Assembly: GCF_000936425.1 (NCBI RefSeq)
Contig: NZ_AVFK01000003.1
Coordinates: 186,001-250,000, forward strand
DNA length: 64,000 nucleotides
Source of the DNA: Skermanella aerolata KACC 11604
GTDB lineage: Bacteria > Pseudomonadota > Alphaproteobacteria > Azospirillales > Azospirillaceae
Reading direction: 5' to 3'
The notes beneath the pieces were generated by a model. It did not search any database, had not been told where the DNA came from, and was given only the letters and a program-made list of their open reading frames with translations. The number at the start of each line of letters is the position of its first letter. Position 1 is the first letter of the stretch. Shown here piece by piece: positions 43,453-52,844 of this stretch. Made by a program: the position numbers and the translations under genes.

Positions 43453-45739
43453 GATTGGCGAGCAGACGGAAAGCCCCCGGTACCAGCCGGTCGAGCTGAT
43501 GGTGGATCACCAGCCCGGTGTGGGTGTGCCGGCCCTTGCCGACCACCGCTGACACCAGCGCACCGTCGAGCGGGTCTTCCCCAGGGTCGGACATTGACAG
43601 CAGCGCTTGGTAAGCCGGATCGCGGTCCGCCGCGAAGTAGAGGCCGCGCTCCTTGTCCCAGCCAGCCCAGTCGGCAGCGCCGATCCAGTTGGGCGTGGTC
43701 AGCAGCGGATGGTCCGGGATCAGCACCGTGACCTCCGCCGCCGGGTCGGTGACGCGCCAGCGCAGCGAAGGCTTGCCGATTTTCAGCGGCAGGGGCGGAG
43801 TGGCGGCGTCGTCCCAGCCGTCGGTCGGGCGATGATAAAGGGTGACGAGATGCCCGCCGGCTTCTATCCAGCAATGGATGCGCCCCGTTGCCGCAGCAAG
43901 GTCCGGCCGATTGCCGAAGGCGAAGATGCCGACTACTATGGTGGTGAAACGCGAGAGGTCTGCCTGGGGCAACGTCTCCGCATCCAGTTCCTCGACATCC
44001 AAGCCCATCTGGGCAAGCCACAAGCCGACGCGGTCGCTACCGCCGCCGACGTAACCGATGCGCGTGTTCGATGGCAGGGCCAGGGAAACGGCGAGCACTT
44101 GGACAAGCGCAGGTTCGGCATGCAAGGTTTCGCCGATATGCGGGTAGCCGATAATAGTCTCGACGTAGGCGGGCTCGCCATCTACGGCGATACCGATGTC
44201 ATGGACCCCGGCCGACAGGTCCGCTGGCGGCAGCAGGTTGAAGCGGCCTTCCCCGGCTTCCGCCGTCCATCCGGCGGGGAGTGTCGGCAAGGCTTCACCG
44301 CTCGCCGTGATGCGCAACGGAATGGCTTTGCGCGGAAGCGTCAGGTTGAGGATGGCGGCGTCTGGTTCTAGCAAAACCGTCGCTTTCGGAGCGATGGTCA
44401 GCGGCTCCTCCAGATCGACCGCCAGCGAGATTTTCCGGCCCGCAATTTCTGCCGTAGCCTCGATCCACAAGAGTCCGTTGCCGCCCAGCGCGTCGAAGTG
44501 CTCGGCAAACGGGATGCCCACGGGAGCCTGAGCGTCCACGGTAAGGTTCCAGCAGCCGTCGCCGTCCGGCACGGTGGAAATTCCGGTTCCGGCAACCGGC
44601 TTAACGGAAACGGTGGGGTCGTTGACTGCGATGTGCAGCTTCCCGGTAGCGCCGGGAGCCAGCATCGCAGGCTCGGCCCATGCGCGGATGATCAGACCGG
44701 AGGAAATGGCAATGACGGCATCCAGCTCGCGAAGCTTGCGCTCCAGCCGATGCGCGGTTTGCCCGCGCAGTTCTGGCTGACAAGTCAGCAGCGCGGCTTC
44801 CACATGACCGGCGGCTTCGATTGCGGAAGAACGGATCGCGGCCACGTCGGGGAAAGCGGCACGGCAGCGATTTACTGCTTCCTGCGCCGCTTCCAGACCC
44901 ACAAGCGCGCTCAGATCAGCCGGCAGTCCGTCGCGGATGTCGGTCATTTCAGGCATCCCGCCGATACGGCAGTGCAGGGGCCAAGCCGTCTCGGGCCGGT
45001 CCAGGCAGACGCCCATGCCCTGGGAGCGATGACAGGCGCGCGACCACTCGCCGATCTGGTCGAACGCCGCTCCCGTGACGGTATCGACTCCCGGCGCTCT
45101 GACCACCACGCTGGCGGACGGTGGCGGAGCCTCGTCGTCATAGGCGTAGCTGGCGCCCGACCATGCCGGGACATAGAGCCGGGCGACCTGCCACGGCTCC
45201 AATCCCTCCGTTCGGTACGTGGGATCGGCGGCAAGGGCGACGGCGGTTTCCGCCGCCCGCGTCATCGCCCGGTGATGGCCGTGCTGGCCGGGTACGTCCA
45301 GGAACGTCGTGATCACGATATCCGGGCGCTCACGGCGATAGGCCCGGACCAGACGGTCGACGATCCGGTCGTCGCCCCAACGCGCCAGGGTGTCCTCCGC
45401 GTTCTTGGAGAAGCCGAAATCATGGACGGGATCGCCCGGTCCCATGCCGAGCCAAGCGATACCGGCATCCAGCACCCGTGCCGCCGCTTCCATCTCCCGC
45501 GTTCGGAGCACGGCCAGGGCGGCGCCGCGTTCGGGTCCCAAGCCGTTTTGTCCGCCCTCGCCGCGCGTCGAGCAGGCGACCACGACCCGCATGCCGTAGC
45601 CGAAGCGCAGTGCCGCGAGAAGGCCGCTGGCCTCGTCGTCGGGATGGGCGCCGGTATTCATCACGGTCAGGACGGAGCCCAGCCGCTCCAGTGCCCGGTG
45701 CAGATTCTCAAGATCAGCCGGTGCCAGATCAGTCGGCAA
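43430..45739 (-). CDS. PIG-L deacetylase fused to a beta-rich linker and a ThuA/GATase-like domain
   Basis: The 769-residue protein is started at a TTG with AAGGAAG upstream, overlapping the end of the ROK regulator gene by 11 bp. Residues about 20-260 are a PIG-L (LmbE) deacetylase with the metal motif GAHPDDE (30-36) and the later HGHH (153-156). The middle is a beta-sandwich region. The last 220 residues (RIGYVGGGSDRVGLWLAQMGLDVEEL, IVVGIFAFGNRP, WIEAGGHLVTLYHRP) look like a ThuA/class-I-amidotransferase fold. PIG-L enzymes remove acetyl groups from GlcNAc conjugates (mycothiol, bacillithiol and GPI precursors). It is co-transcribed with the regulator that faces the amino-sugar operon. Confidence 0.85.
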   Translation of the reverse strand: MPTDLAPADLENLHRALERLGSVLTVMNTGAHPDDEASGLLAALRFGYGMRVVVACSTRGEGGQNGLGPERGAALAVLRTREMEAAARVLDAGIAWLGMGPGDPVHDFGFSKNAEDTLARWGDDRIVDRLVRAYRRERPDIVITTFLDVPGQHGHHRAMTRAAETAVALAADPTYRTEGLEPWQVARLYVPAWSGASYAYDDEAPPPSASVVVRAPGVDTVTGAAFDQIGEWSRACHRSQGMGVCLDRPETAWPLHCRIGGMPEMTDIRDGLPADLSALVGLEAAQEAVNRCRAAFPDVAAIRSSAIEAAGHVEAALLTCQPELRGQTAHRLERKLRELDAVIAISSGLIIRAWAEPAMLAPGATGKLHIAVNDPTVSVKPVAGTGISTVPDGDGCWNLTVDAQAPVGIPFAEHFDALGGNGLLWIEATAEIAGRKISLAVDLEEPLTIAPKATVLLEPDAAILNLTLPRKAIPLRITASGEALPTLPAGWTAEAGEGRFNLLPPADLSAGVHDIGIAVDGEPAYVETIIGYPHIGETLHAEPALVQVLAVSLALPSNTRIGYVGGGSDRVGLWLAQMGLDVEELDAETLPQADLSRFTTIVVGIFAFGNRPDLAAATGRIHCWIEAGGHLVTLYHRPTDGWDDAATPPLPLKIGKPSLRWRVTDPAAEVTVLIPDHPLLTTPNWIGAADWAGWDKERGLYFAADRDPAYQALLSMSDPGEDPLDGALVSAVVGKGRHTHTGLVIHHQLDRLVPGAFRLLANLIQPAKA

Positions 45740-47012
45740 GCGTGTCTTCCTTCTCCGCGATTGCAGGCGGAACTTCGGTTTCGGATAACCGCGCGCGGTC
45801 CAGGCGCGGCGCAAGGGTTTCCAGCAGGGGCAGGGCGGCGGCACCCAGGGCTGCCGTCAACCGCCCCGTCGCTCCGGCCAGGACGCGCGGCAGGCTGCGC
45901 TGGCGGCGGCTGGCGACGGAGATCGGCAACGGGTGCATCGCCTCGATCAGTGCGTCGAGCAGCGCCACCGGCAGGGAGCCGCCGAGGATGATGCTTTCCG
46001 GGTCGAACAGGTTCTCCAGCATCGCGATCATCGGCGCCAGCTTCGCGGCGGCGTCGCGAGTCCAGGCCGTCAGTTCCGGATGGCCGGACCTGACCAGTGC
46101 GTCCAGGTCGGCGCGCCGGCCGGCATCGAGGCCGGACGCCGCCAGCCTTTCGTCAAGCGCATGGAGGGAGGCGTAGCGCTCCAGGCAGCCCCGGTTGCCG
46201 CAGGGGCACGGCAGGCCGTCGGGAACGACCATGACATGGCCGACCTCCCCGGCATTGCCGAAGGCTCCTCGAAACGGCCGGCCCTCGCTGACGATGCCGA
46301 GGCCGAGGCCGACGCCGAAATAAACCAGGCAGAAGTCGCGCAGCGACTTGCCGGCGCCATGCAGCCGCTCGCCCACGGCGGCGGCGGTCGCGTCGTTCTC
46401 GACCACGACCGGCAAGCCGGTCGCGGCGGTCAGCACGGTAGCCGCGTCGATGCCGCTCCAGCCGGGCAGGGTGGTCGGGCCGACCGATGACAGGCCTTCG
46501 ATCTCGAACGGACCCGGCATGACCACGCCGACGCCGAGCACCGGGGCGACGCCGCCGTCCGGCATCTCCCGGATGCGCGCGACCTCCGCCGCGACCAGGG
46601 GAACGAGGCTGTCGGGCGCGGTGTCGGTCAGCTTGATCCGGCGCTGCGCCCGCAACTGGCCGGCCAGATCGACCAGCACCGTGACGAGGCCGTCGGCGGC
46701 CAGTTCGACCCCGACGGTGGCGCCGCCGTCCGGATTGACGGCGAACTGGACCGGCGGCTGTCCGCGTCCGGCCCGCCGTCGGCCCTGGCGGATCAGCAGC
46801 CCATCGGCCGCCAATTCGTCGACGATGTTGGATACGGCCTGGGCGGTCAGATGGGCCATGCGCGCGATCTCGGCCCTGCCGATGGGTCCATGCAACCAGA
46901 CCGTCTCCAGCACGACACGTCGGTTGTGGGTCCGGTTGCGTTCTGGGTTGCTCCCGATCGCGGCGTTGCCGGTCGCCTGGGAAGAGGCCGAGCGCACCTT
47001 TGGAATCCGCAT
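45729..47012 (-). CDS. ROK-family transcriptional regulator (NagC/XylR type)
   Basis: The protein has about 427 residues from MRIPKVRSASSQ (ATG with GAGGG upstream); a GTG 45 bp earlier is possible. The N-terminal winged helix (GPIGRAEIARMAHLTAQAVSNIVDELAADGLL) is followed by a ROK sugar-binding domain. That domain has VENDATAAAVGE and the zinc motif CPCGNRGCLERY. NagC-type proteins bind phosphorylated or free amino sugars and leave DNA when loaded. It is divergent from the ABC operon, with a 25-bp palindromic site between, and is expected to regulate both sides. Confidence 0.9.
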   Translation of the reverse strand: MRIPKVRSASSQATGNAAIGSNPERNRTHNRRVVLETVWLHGPIGRAEIARMAHLTAQAVSNIVDELAADGLLIRQGRRRAGRGQPPVQFAVNPDGGATVGVELAADGLVTVLVDLAGQLRAQRRIKLTDTAPDSLVPLVAAEVARIREMPDGGVAPVLGVGVVMPGPFEIEGLSSVGPTTLPGWSGIDAATVLTAATGLPVVVENDATAAAVGERLHGAGKSLRDFCLVYFGVGLGLGIVSEGRPFRGAFGNAGEVGHVMVVPDGLPCPCGNRGCLERYASLHALDERLAASGLDAGRRADLDALVRSGHPELTAWTRDAAAKLAPMIAMLENLFDPESIILGGSLPVALLDALIEAMHPLPISVASRRQRSLPRVLAGATGRLTAALGAAALPLLETLAPRLDRARLSETEVPPAIAEKEDTLAD

Positions 47013-47066
47013 TGTCCCTCGGAAAGCTTGATCGACAGGGCTGCTCAACAGTCTCACCCTCCCTAT

Positions 47067-47091
47067 AATAACTCAAGTGAATTTAGTTATT
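47067..47091. promoter_or_regulatory. candidate ROK operator in the divergent promoter
   Basis: AATAACT (47067-47073) and AGTTATT (47085-47091) form an inverted repeat with an 11-base AT-rich spacer. It stands in the gap between the ROK regulator and the binding-protein gene. NagC-like regulators use similar AT-rich dyads. Binding by this ROK protein is inferred from position. Confidence 0.55.
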
Positions 47092-47162
47092 GACGGAACG
47101 GGCGGTCCAACGCAGGCTTGCATACGTGGATCTGCCTATAACGACCCACCAACAGGGAGACA

Positions 47163-48428
47163 ATGAGCATGCGCCGTCTGCGCGACATCATCGGCGGTTC
47201 GCTGATCGCTTTGGGAATTGCAGTCTCCGGCGCGGGCAGCGCCCAGGCCGTCGAGATCGAGTACTGGCAGTACGTCTTCGACACCCGCGTCAAGGCGATG
47301 AACCGCCTGATCGAGGAGTTCCAGGCGGCCAATCCGGGCATCACCGTCAAGCACACGACCTTCCCATATGCCGACTACCAGACCAAGGTGATCGCATCGG
47401 CTTCCGCCGGGATCGGGCCTGATGTCGTGCAGCTTTTCTACGGCTGGCTCGACCTGTTCGTGAACGCCAAGCTGGTGCAGCCGCTGCCCAAGGACACCTT
47501 CCCGACGGAAGCGATCGAGAAGGACTTCTTCCCGATCGTCCAGGCGATGAAGCGCAATGGCGAATACTATGCCCTGCCGACCGCCGTCCGCTCGCTGGCG
47601 CTGTTCTACAACAAGAAGCTGTTCCAGGAAGCGGGCCTCGACCCGGCCAAGCCGCCGCAGACGCTCACCGAGTTGCTCGATGCCGCGAAGAAGACGGTGA
47701 AGATGGAAAGCGGCAACATGGTTTCCGCCGGCATCACGATGGACATGGCGGGCCAGGACCATCAGTGGTGGCGCGAGGTGCTGGTGCGTCAGTACGGCGG
47801 CGTGCCCTACAGCGACGACTACCGCAAGGTCACCTACAACGACAAGGCCGGCGCCGACGCGCTGAAGTTCTACACCGACCTGCAAACCAGCGAAAAGGTC
47901 GGGCAGATGGGCTTCATGGACGAAGGGCAGGCGGCGTTCCGCGCCGGCCGGGCCGCCATGACCATCGACGGCACCTTCCGCATCGGCTCGTTCAAGACCA
48001 TCAAGGACTTCGAATGGGGCGTCGCCGAACTGCCGGCCAACGCCGAAGGCATGCGTTCCAACTATGCCAGCTACTGGACTAACGCCATCACGGCCAAGGC
48101 CAAGGGCGAGAAGCTGGAAGCGGCCAAGAAGTTCCTGGCCTTCGTCAGCTCCCCCAAGGCGATGGAACTATGGCTCGACGCGGTCGGCGAGTTGCCGGCC
48201 CGGCGCGAGGTGGCTCAGAAGCCGCAATACATGAATGACCCGGTCTACGGCCCGTTCCTCAAGGCGCTCGACTATTCCAAGGTCACGCTGTTCGTGGACG
48301 AGCAGGCCCAGCGCCAGATCACCATGGACATGACCAACCGCGTCCTGATCCAGGGCCAGGAGCCGCAGGCAGCGGTCGATCAGGCCGCCAAGGAAGAACA
48401 GGCGCTGATCGACCGGGTAGCGAAGTAA
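47163..48428 (+). CDS. family 1 sugar ABC substrate-binding protein
   Basis: The 421-residue protein has a signal peptide ending at GSAQAVE and AGGGAGA before its ATG. The binding fold shows YWQYVFDTRVKAMNRLIEEFQAANPGITV, IGPDVVQLFYGW, and GRAAMTIDGTFRIGSF. Such proteins bind mono- or oligosaccharides for MalFGK-type importers. The downstream kinase and NagB imply that the ligand is an amino sugar or carries one. The stop codon sits in an 18-bp tandem duplication. Confidence 0.92.
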   Translation: MSMRRLRDIIGGSLIALGIAVSGAGSAQAVEIEYWQYVFDTRVKAMNRLIEEFQAANPGITVKHTTFPYADYQTKVIASASAGIGPDVVQLFYGWLDLFVNAKLVQPLPKDTFPTEAIEKDFFPIVQAMKRNGEYYALPTAVRSLALFYNKKLFQEAGLDPAKPPQTLTELLDAAKKTVKMESGNMVSAGITMDMAGQDHQWWREVLVRQYGGVPYSDDYRKVTYNDKAGADALKFYTDLQTSEKVGQMGFMDEGQAAFRAGRAAMTIDGTFRIGSFKTIKDFEWGVAELPANAEGMRSNYASYWTNAITAKAKGEKLEAAKKFLAFVSSPKAMELWLDAVGELPARREVAQKPQYMNDPVYGPFLKALDYSKVTLFVDEQAQRQITMDMTNRVLIQGQEPQAAVDQAAKEEQALIDRVAK

Positions 48429-48448
48429 GGCCGGGTAACGAAGTAAGA
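48413..48448 (+). repeat. 18-bp tandem duplication across a stop codon
   Basis: Bases 48413-48430 and 48431-48448 are direct repeats with two mismatches (CCGGGTAGCGAAGTAAGG and its copy). The first copy contains the last codons and TAA of the binding-protein gene, so the second is a non-coding echo. This is probably a replication-slippage event. Confidence 0.8.
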
Positions 48449-48462
48449 AAGGACCGCGAGCC

Positions 48463-49389
48463 ATGGACGAGACGATCGGGGCGGAACCGCGCCGGCGCGG
48501 CCTGTGGGGCCGGCTGACGCTCCGCCAGAAACAGGTGATCTGGGCGTGGGGGTTCCTGGCAATCCCGATCGTCTTCTACAGCGTGGTCCGGTTCTGGCCT
48601 ACCATCGACGCCTTCTACCTGTCCTTCACCAAGTGGAACCTGCTGCAACCGCCCGATTTCATCGGCTTGGACAACTACCGGCGGATGTTCGCGGACCCGC
48701 AGTTCTGGCAGGTCTTCCGCAATACCTTCCTCTACCTGATCATCGGCACGCCGGTCAGCCTGCTGCTGTCGTTCACGATCGCCTATCACCTGGATCGCGT
48801 GCGGTTCATGCACGGCTTGATCCGGGCGCTCTACTTCCTGCCCTATCTGACGACGGCCGCCGTGATGGCCTGGGTGTGGCGCTGGTTCTACCAGCCGGCT
48901 CCGGTCGGGCTGATCAACGACATGCTGTCCATGGTGGGCCTGCCGCAGCAGCCCTTCCTGCGCTCCACCGTCCAGGCGCTGCCGGCCGTGCTCGCTCCCG
49001 CCGTCTGGGCGGGATTGGGCTTCCAGATCGTCATCTTCATGGCGGGGCTGCGGGCGATCCCGACCAGCTATTACGAGGCGGCGCGGATCGACGGCGTTTC
49101 CAACTGGACGATCCTGACCCGCATTACCCTGCCGCTGCTGAAGCCGACCTTCGTCTTCCTGGTCGTCTTCGCCTCCATCGCCTTCCTGCGGATCTTCGAT
49201 CAGGTCTACAACATGACCACGAACGATCCCGGCGGGCCGCTCAACTCGACCAAGCCGCTGGTGCTGATGATCTACCAGAGCGCCTTCAACTCCTTCGACA
49301 TGGGATACGCGGCGGCCCAGACCGTCGTCCTGTTCCTGGTGCTGCTGGTGATCTCGCTGGTCCAGCTTACCGTGCTGAGGGACCGCTGA
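48463..49389 (+). CDS. sugar ABC permease, MalF/UgpA type
   Basis: The 308-residue protein has six helices and the EAA loop EAARIDGVSNWTILTRITLPLL, which contacts the ATPase. Other family blocks are FYLSFTKWNLLQPPDFIGLDNY and FLPYLTTAAVMAWVWRWFY. It pairs with the next gene to make the channel. It starts 34 bp after the binding-protein gene. Confidence 0.94.
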   Translation: MDETIGAEPRRRGLWGRLTLRQKQVIWAWGFLAIPIVFYSVVRFWPTIDAFYLSFTKWNLLQPPDFIGLDNYRRMFADPQFWQVFRNTFLYLIIGTPVSLLLSFTIAYHLDRVRFMHGLIRALYFLPYLTTAAVMAWVWRWFYQPAPVGLINDMLSMVGLPQQPFLRSTVQALPAVLAPAVWAGLGFQIVIFMAGLRAIPTSYYEAARIDGVSNWTILTRITLPLLKPTFVFLVVFASIAFLRIFDQVYNMTTNDPGGPLNSTKPLVLMIYQSAFNSFDMGYAAAQTVVLFLVLLVISLVQLTVLRDR

Positions 49390-49390
49390 C

Positions 49391-50236
49391 ATGGCCGCCA
49401 GTTTCAAGGATGCCCGGTTCAACGATGTCCGCCCCGGCAAGGTGATCGCCTGGACGCTGCTGTTCCTGGGCGGCGTCGTGATGGTGACGCCGCTGCTGTT
49501 CATGCTCTCGACCTCGCTGAAGCCAGCATCCGACGTCTACGACTTGCGCCTGATCCCGGCCCGTCCGACGCTGGAAAACTATCTGGCGGTGTTCGAGGAC
49601 GGACGCTTCCCCGGCTGGATCCTGAACTCGCTGTTCATCGCGACCGTGGTGACGCTGTCCAACGTGTTCTTCGACAGTCTGGTCGGCTACACGCTGGCCA
49701 AGTTCAAGTTCCGGGGCCGCTATCTGGTCTTCATCGCGATCCTGTCCACGCTGATGATCCCGACCGAGATGCTGGTGATCCCCTGGTACATCATGGCCCG
49801 CGACTTCGGCTGGCTGGACAGCTACTGGGGCATCATGTTCCCCGGCATGATGACGGCCTTCGGCACTTTTCTGATGAAGCAGTTCTTCGAGACGGTGCCC
49901 GACGACTTCCTGGAGGCGGCGCGGATCGACGGATTGAACGAGTTCCAGATCTGGTGGCGGATCGCGATGCCGCTGGTGACGCCGGCCCTGTCGGCACTTG
50001 CGATCTTCACGTTCCTGGGCAACTGGACGGCGTTCATCTGGCCGCTGATCGTCACGACCAGCGCCGAGCTTTACACGCTGCCGGTCGGGCTCTCCAGCTT
50101 CTCGGTCGAACAGGCTATCCGCTGGGAACTGATTATGACCGGCGCCAGCATTGCCACCCTTCCTACTCTAGTAATCTTCATAGTACTGCAACGCTTCATT
50201 GTGCGCGGCGTTGTCAAGGCAGGGCTTAAGGGATGA
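49391..50236 (+). CDS. sugar ABC permease, MalG/UgpE type
   Basis: The 281-residue protein has six helices and the EAA loop EAARIDGLNEFQIWWRIAMPLVTPAL. GRYLVFIAILSTLMIPTEMLVIPWYIMARDFGWLDSYWGIMFPG is typical of MalG proteins. Its start is 1 bp after the first permease stop, and its own stop overlaps the lyase-like start by 4 bp (ATGA). Confidence 0.94.
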   Translation: MAASFKDARFNDVRPGKVIAWTLLFLGGVVMVTPLLFMLSTSLKPASDVYDLRLIPARPTLENYLAVFEDGRFPGWILNSLFIATVVTLSNVFFDSLVGYTLAKFKFRGRYLVFIAILSTLMIPTEMLVIPWYIMARDFGWLDSYWGIMFPGMMTAFGTFLMKQFFETVPDDFLEAARIDGLNEFQIWWRIAMPLVTPALSALAIFTFLGNWTAFIWPLIVTTSAELYTLPVGLSSFSVEQAIRWELIMTGASIATLPTLVIFIVLQRFIVRGVVKAGLKG

Positions 50237-51738
50237 CCGAAGTGACTTCAGACGGTTCAGTTTTCCCCGATCCGACCTATAAAGAAACCGTGCTGCGGCC
50301 CTTGTTCGACGGCGCCAAGACCCATCACGTCGATGGCTTCCGCCGGATCGACCGTGCCCATCTGGTCATGCTGGTGGAGACCGGAATCCTGCCGCGCGAC
50401 GATGCCGCCCGGATCGCCCAGGCACTGGAAGCGATCGACCGCGAGATCGATCCGGCCCAGCTCACCTATACCGGCGAGGTCGAGGACTTCTTCTTCCTGA
50501 TCGAGGCGGAGCTGAAGCGGCGGCTGGGTCCCGATCTGGCGGGCAAGCTGCACACCGCCCGGTCGCGCAACGACATCGACCACACGCTGTTCAAGCTGGC
50601 CCTGAAGCAGCGGACCGACGTGCTGCTGAGCCGTGCACGGAAGCTGGCGGCGACCCTGCTCGACGTGGCGGAGCGCGAAAAATCGACGCTGATCGTTGCC
50701 TATACCCATGGCCAGCCGGCCCAGCCGACGACCTTCGGCCACTACCTCTGCGCGGTGGCCGAAGTGCTGCTGCGCGATATCGAGCGGATCGCGGCGGCGC
50801 GCACCTTGATCGACAAGTCGCCGATGGGGGCCGCCGCGATCACGACATCGGGCTTCCCGATCGACCGGGCACGGGTCGCGGCGCTGCTGGGGTTCGCCGG
50901 TCCCTTGCGCAATTCCTACGGCTGCATCGCCTCGGTCGATTACATCACCGGCCTCTATGGCGCCATGGAGCTGATGTTCCTGCATCTCGGGCGGCCGATC
51001 CAGGACTTCCAGGTCTGGTCGAGCTTCGAGGTCGGCCAGCTCTATGTGCCCAACGCCTTCGTGCAGATATCCTCGATCATGCCGCAGAAACGCAACCCCG
51101 TTCCCATAGAACATCTTCGCCATCTGGCTTCGCAGACCGTGGGCCGTGCGAGAACCATGCTGGACGTAATGCACAACACTCCCTTTACCGACATGAACGA
51201 CAGCGAAGGCGAAACCCAGCAGATCGGCTACGAAGCCTTCAATTCTGCCCTGCGCGTGATCGATCTGCTAACCTCTCTGGTCGGAGGCATCCGGATCGAT
51301 GCCGCCAATGTGGCGCGAAATACGCGGCGAAGCTGCATCACGATCACCGAACTGGCCGACAGCCTCGTCCGGCGCGAAGGACTGTCGTTCCGCCAGGCGC
51401 ACGAGATCGCGGCTGAAGTGGCGAAGCGCGTGGTAGCAGTCCAGGGCGACCTTGGCACCGACGGCTACGGTCCCTTCGTCGAGGCGTTCCAGAGGTCGGT
51501 CGGCCGCAGCCCGGCGGTCGACGCCGCGACCTTCGCCAAGCTGGTGTCTCCCGAGCATTTCGTCGCCGTCCGCAACCGGTTCGGCGGACCCGCGCCGGCG
51601 TCGATGGATGCCGCGATATCCGATTATCGCGGACAGCTCGATGCGTTCGATGCCGAAGCCTACCGGATCGCGGCGCGCGAAGTCGCCGCCGCCGCCGAAC
51701 TCGACCGGTCGTTCCGGTCCCTGATGGGAGACGCGTGA
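50233..51738 (+). CDS. argininosuccinate lyase-like enzyme of the fumarase/aspartase superfamily
   Basis: The 501-residue protein has the superfamily blocks HTARSRND (108-114), YTHGQPAQPTTFGHYL (His159) and SSIMPQKRNP (280-289, catalytic serine loop). These are closer to argininosuccinate lyase than to aspartase. It lacks the WGGRF segment that opens true ArgH proteins, and HTARSRND is followed by Ile instead of the usual Gln. The gene is coupled by ATGA-type overlaps to the permease before it and the ATPase after it. Superfamily members eliminate fumarate from an N-linked succinyl group. Here the likely substrate is an N-substituted amino sugar or amino acid brought in by the transporter, not an arginine precursor. 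Confidence 0.82.
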   Translation: MTEVTSDGSVFPDPTYKETVLRPLFDGAKTHHVDGFRRIDRAHLVMLVETGILPRDDAARIAQALEAIDREIDPAQLTYTGEVEDFFFLIEAELKRRLGPDLAGKLHTARSRNDIDHTLFKLALKQRTDVLLSRARKLAATLLDVAEREKSTLIVAYTHGQPAQPTTFGHYLCAVAEVLLRDIERIAAARTLIDKSPMGAAAITTSGFPIDRARVAALLGFAGPLRNSYGCIASVDYITGLYGAMELMFLHLGRPIQDFQVWSSFEVGQLYVPNAFVQISSIMPQKRNPVPIEHLRHLASQTVGRARTMLDVMHNTPFTDMNDSEGETQQIGYEAFNSALRVIDLLTSLVGGIRIDAANVARNTRRSCITITELADSLVRREGLSFRQAHEIAAEVAKRVVAVQGDLGTDGYGPFVEAFQRSVGRSPAVDAATFAKLVSPEHFVAVRNRFGGPAPASMDAAISDYRGQLDAFDAEAYRIAAREVAAAAELDRSFRSLMGDA

Positions 51739-52844
51739 TGGCGACGATCGAGCTTCAGAACATCGTCAAGCGCTACGGCAAGGCGGCGACCACGGTCCAG
51801 GGCATCGACCTGTCGGTGGCGGACGGCGAGTTCGTCGTGCTGGTCGGCCCGAGCGGCTGCGGCAAATCGACGACGCTCCGGATGATCGCCGGGCTGGAGG
51901 ACATCACCTCCGGCACGCTCAGGATCGGCGGCCGGATCGTCAACGAGTTGGAACCGAAGGAACGGAACATCGCCATGGTGTTCCAGAACTACGCGATCTA
52001 CCCGCATATGAATGTCGGGCAGAATATCGGCTTCGGCCTCCATGCCTCCGGCCTTGACAAGGAGGCCAAGCAGAAGCGCATCCGCGAGACGGCTGCCCTC
52101 CTGGGCTTGGAGCCGCTGCTGGACCGCCGCCCGGCCCAGCTTTCCGGCGGTCAGCGCCAGCGCGTCGCGATCGGCCGCGCGATGGTCCGCGACCCGGCGG
52201 CCTTCCTGTTCGACGAGCCACTGTCCAACCTGGACGCCCAGTTGCGCGCCCAGATGCGGCTGGAGATCAAACGGCTGCACCAGCGGCTGGGGACGACAAC
52301 GGTGTTCGTGACCCACGATCAGATCGAAGCCATGACCATGGCCGACCGCATCGTCGTCATGCGCGACGGCCGCATCCTCCAGGTCGGCACGCCGCTCGAC
52401 CTCTACGAGCGTCCGGTGGATATCTTCACCGCCCGCTTCATCGGTAGCCCGACGATCAACCTGCTGCCGGGCCGGCTGTCGCACCATGGCGACGGACTGG
52501 CGGTCGAGCTGGACGGCGGCGGGCCGCGCGTGCCGGTCCTGCAAGCGGTCCAGGGAACGGCCAAGGACGCTCCCGTCATGGTCGGCTGGCGGCCCCACGA
52601 CCTTGTCGTGGACGATGGGGCGGCAGCGGCGGCGGAAGCCGTCCGGCTTACCGGAGAGGTCTCCGTGGTCGAGCCGCTCGGTTCGGAAACGCTTGTCCAT
52701 ATCGATGCCGGCGGCAGCCAGATCGTCGCCAGCACCGGCGGCAAGGCGATCCCCAAAGTAGGGGAGAGGATCTCCGTGCGGGCGCCGCTGCAAAGCCTCT
52801 ACCTGTTCGACACCGCCACCGAACGGGCGCTGGTCTCGCGATGA
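51738..52844 (+). CDS. sugar ABC ATPase, MalK/UgpC type
   Basis: The 368-residue protein is started at the ATG overlapping the lyase stop (TGATG). It has Walker A GPSGCGKST, the signature [14 protein letters not shown], Walker B AFLFDEPLSNLD and the switch His in VFVTHDQIEAMTM. The C-terminal OB/TOBE region (GSPTINLLPGRLS, GWRPHDLVV) is that of MalK/UgpC proteins. It powers the two permeases encoded upstream. Its position after a lyase gene shows that enzyme and transporter are made as one unit. Confidence 0.95.
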   Translation: MATIELQNIVKRYGKAATTVQGIDLSVADGEFVVLVGPSGCGKSTTLRMIAGLEDITSGTLRIGGRIVNELEPKERNIAMVFQNYAIYPHMNVGQNIGFGLHASGLDKEAKQKRIRETAALLGLEPLLDRRPAQLSGGQRQRVAIGRAMVRDPAAFLFDEPLSNLDAQLRAQMRLEIKRLHQRLGTTTVFVTHDQIEAMTMADRIVVMRDGRILQVGTPLDLYERPVDIFTARFIGSPTINLLPGRLSHHGDGLAVELDGGGPRVPVLQAVQGTAKDAPVMVGWRPHDLVVDDGAAAAAEAVRLTGEVSVVEPLGSETLVHIDAGGSQIVASTGGKAIPKVGERISVRAPLQSLYLFDTATERALVSR

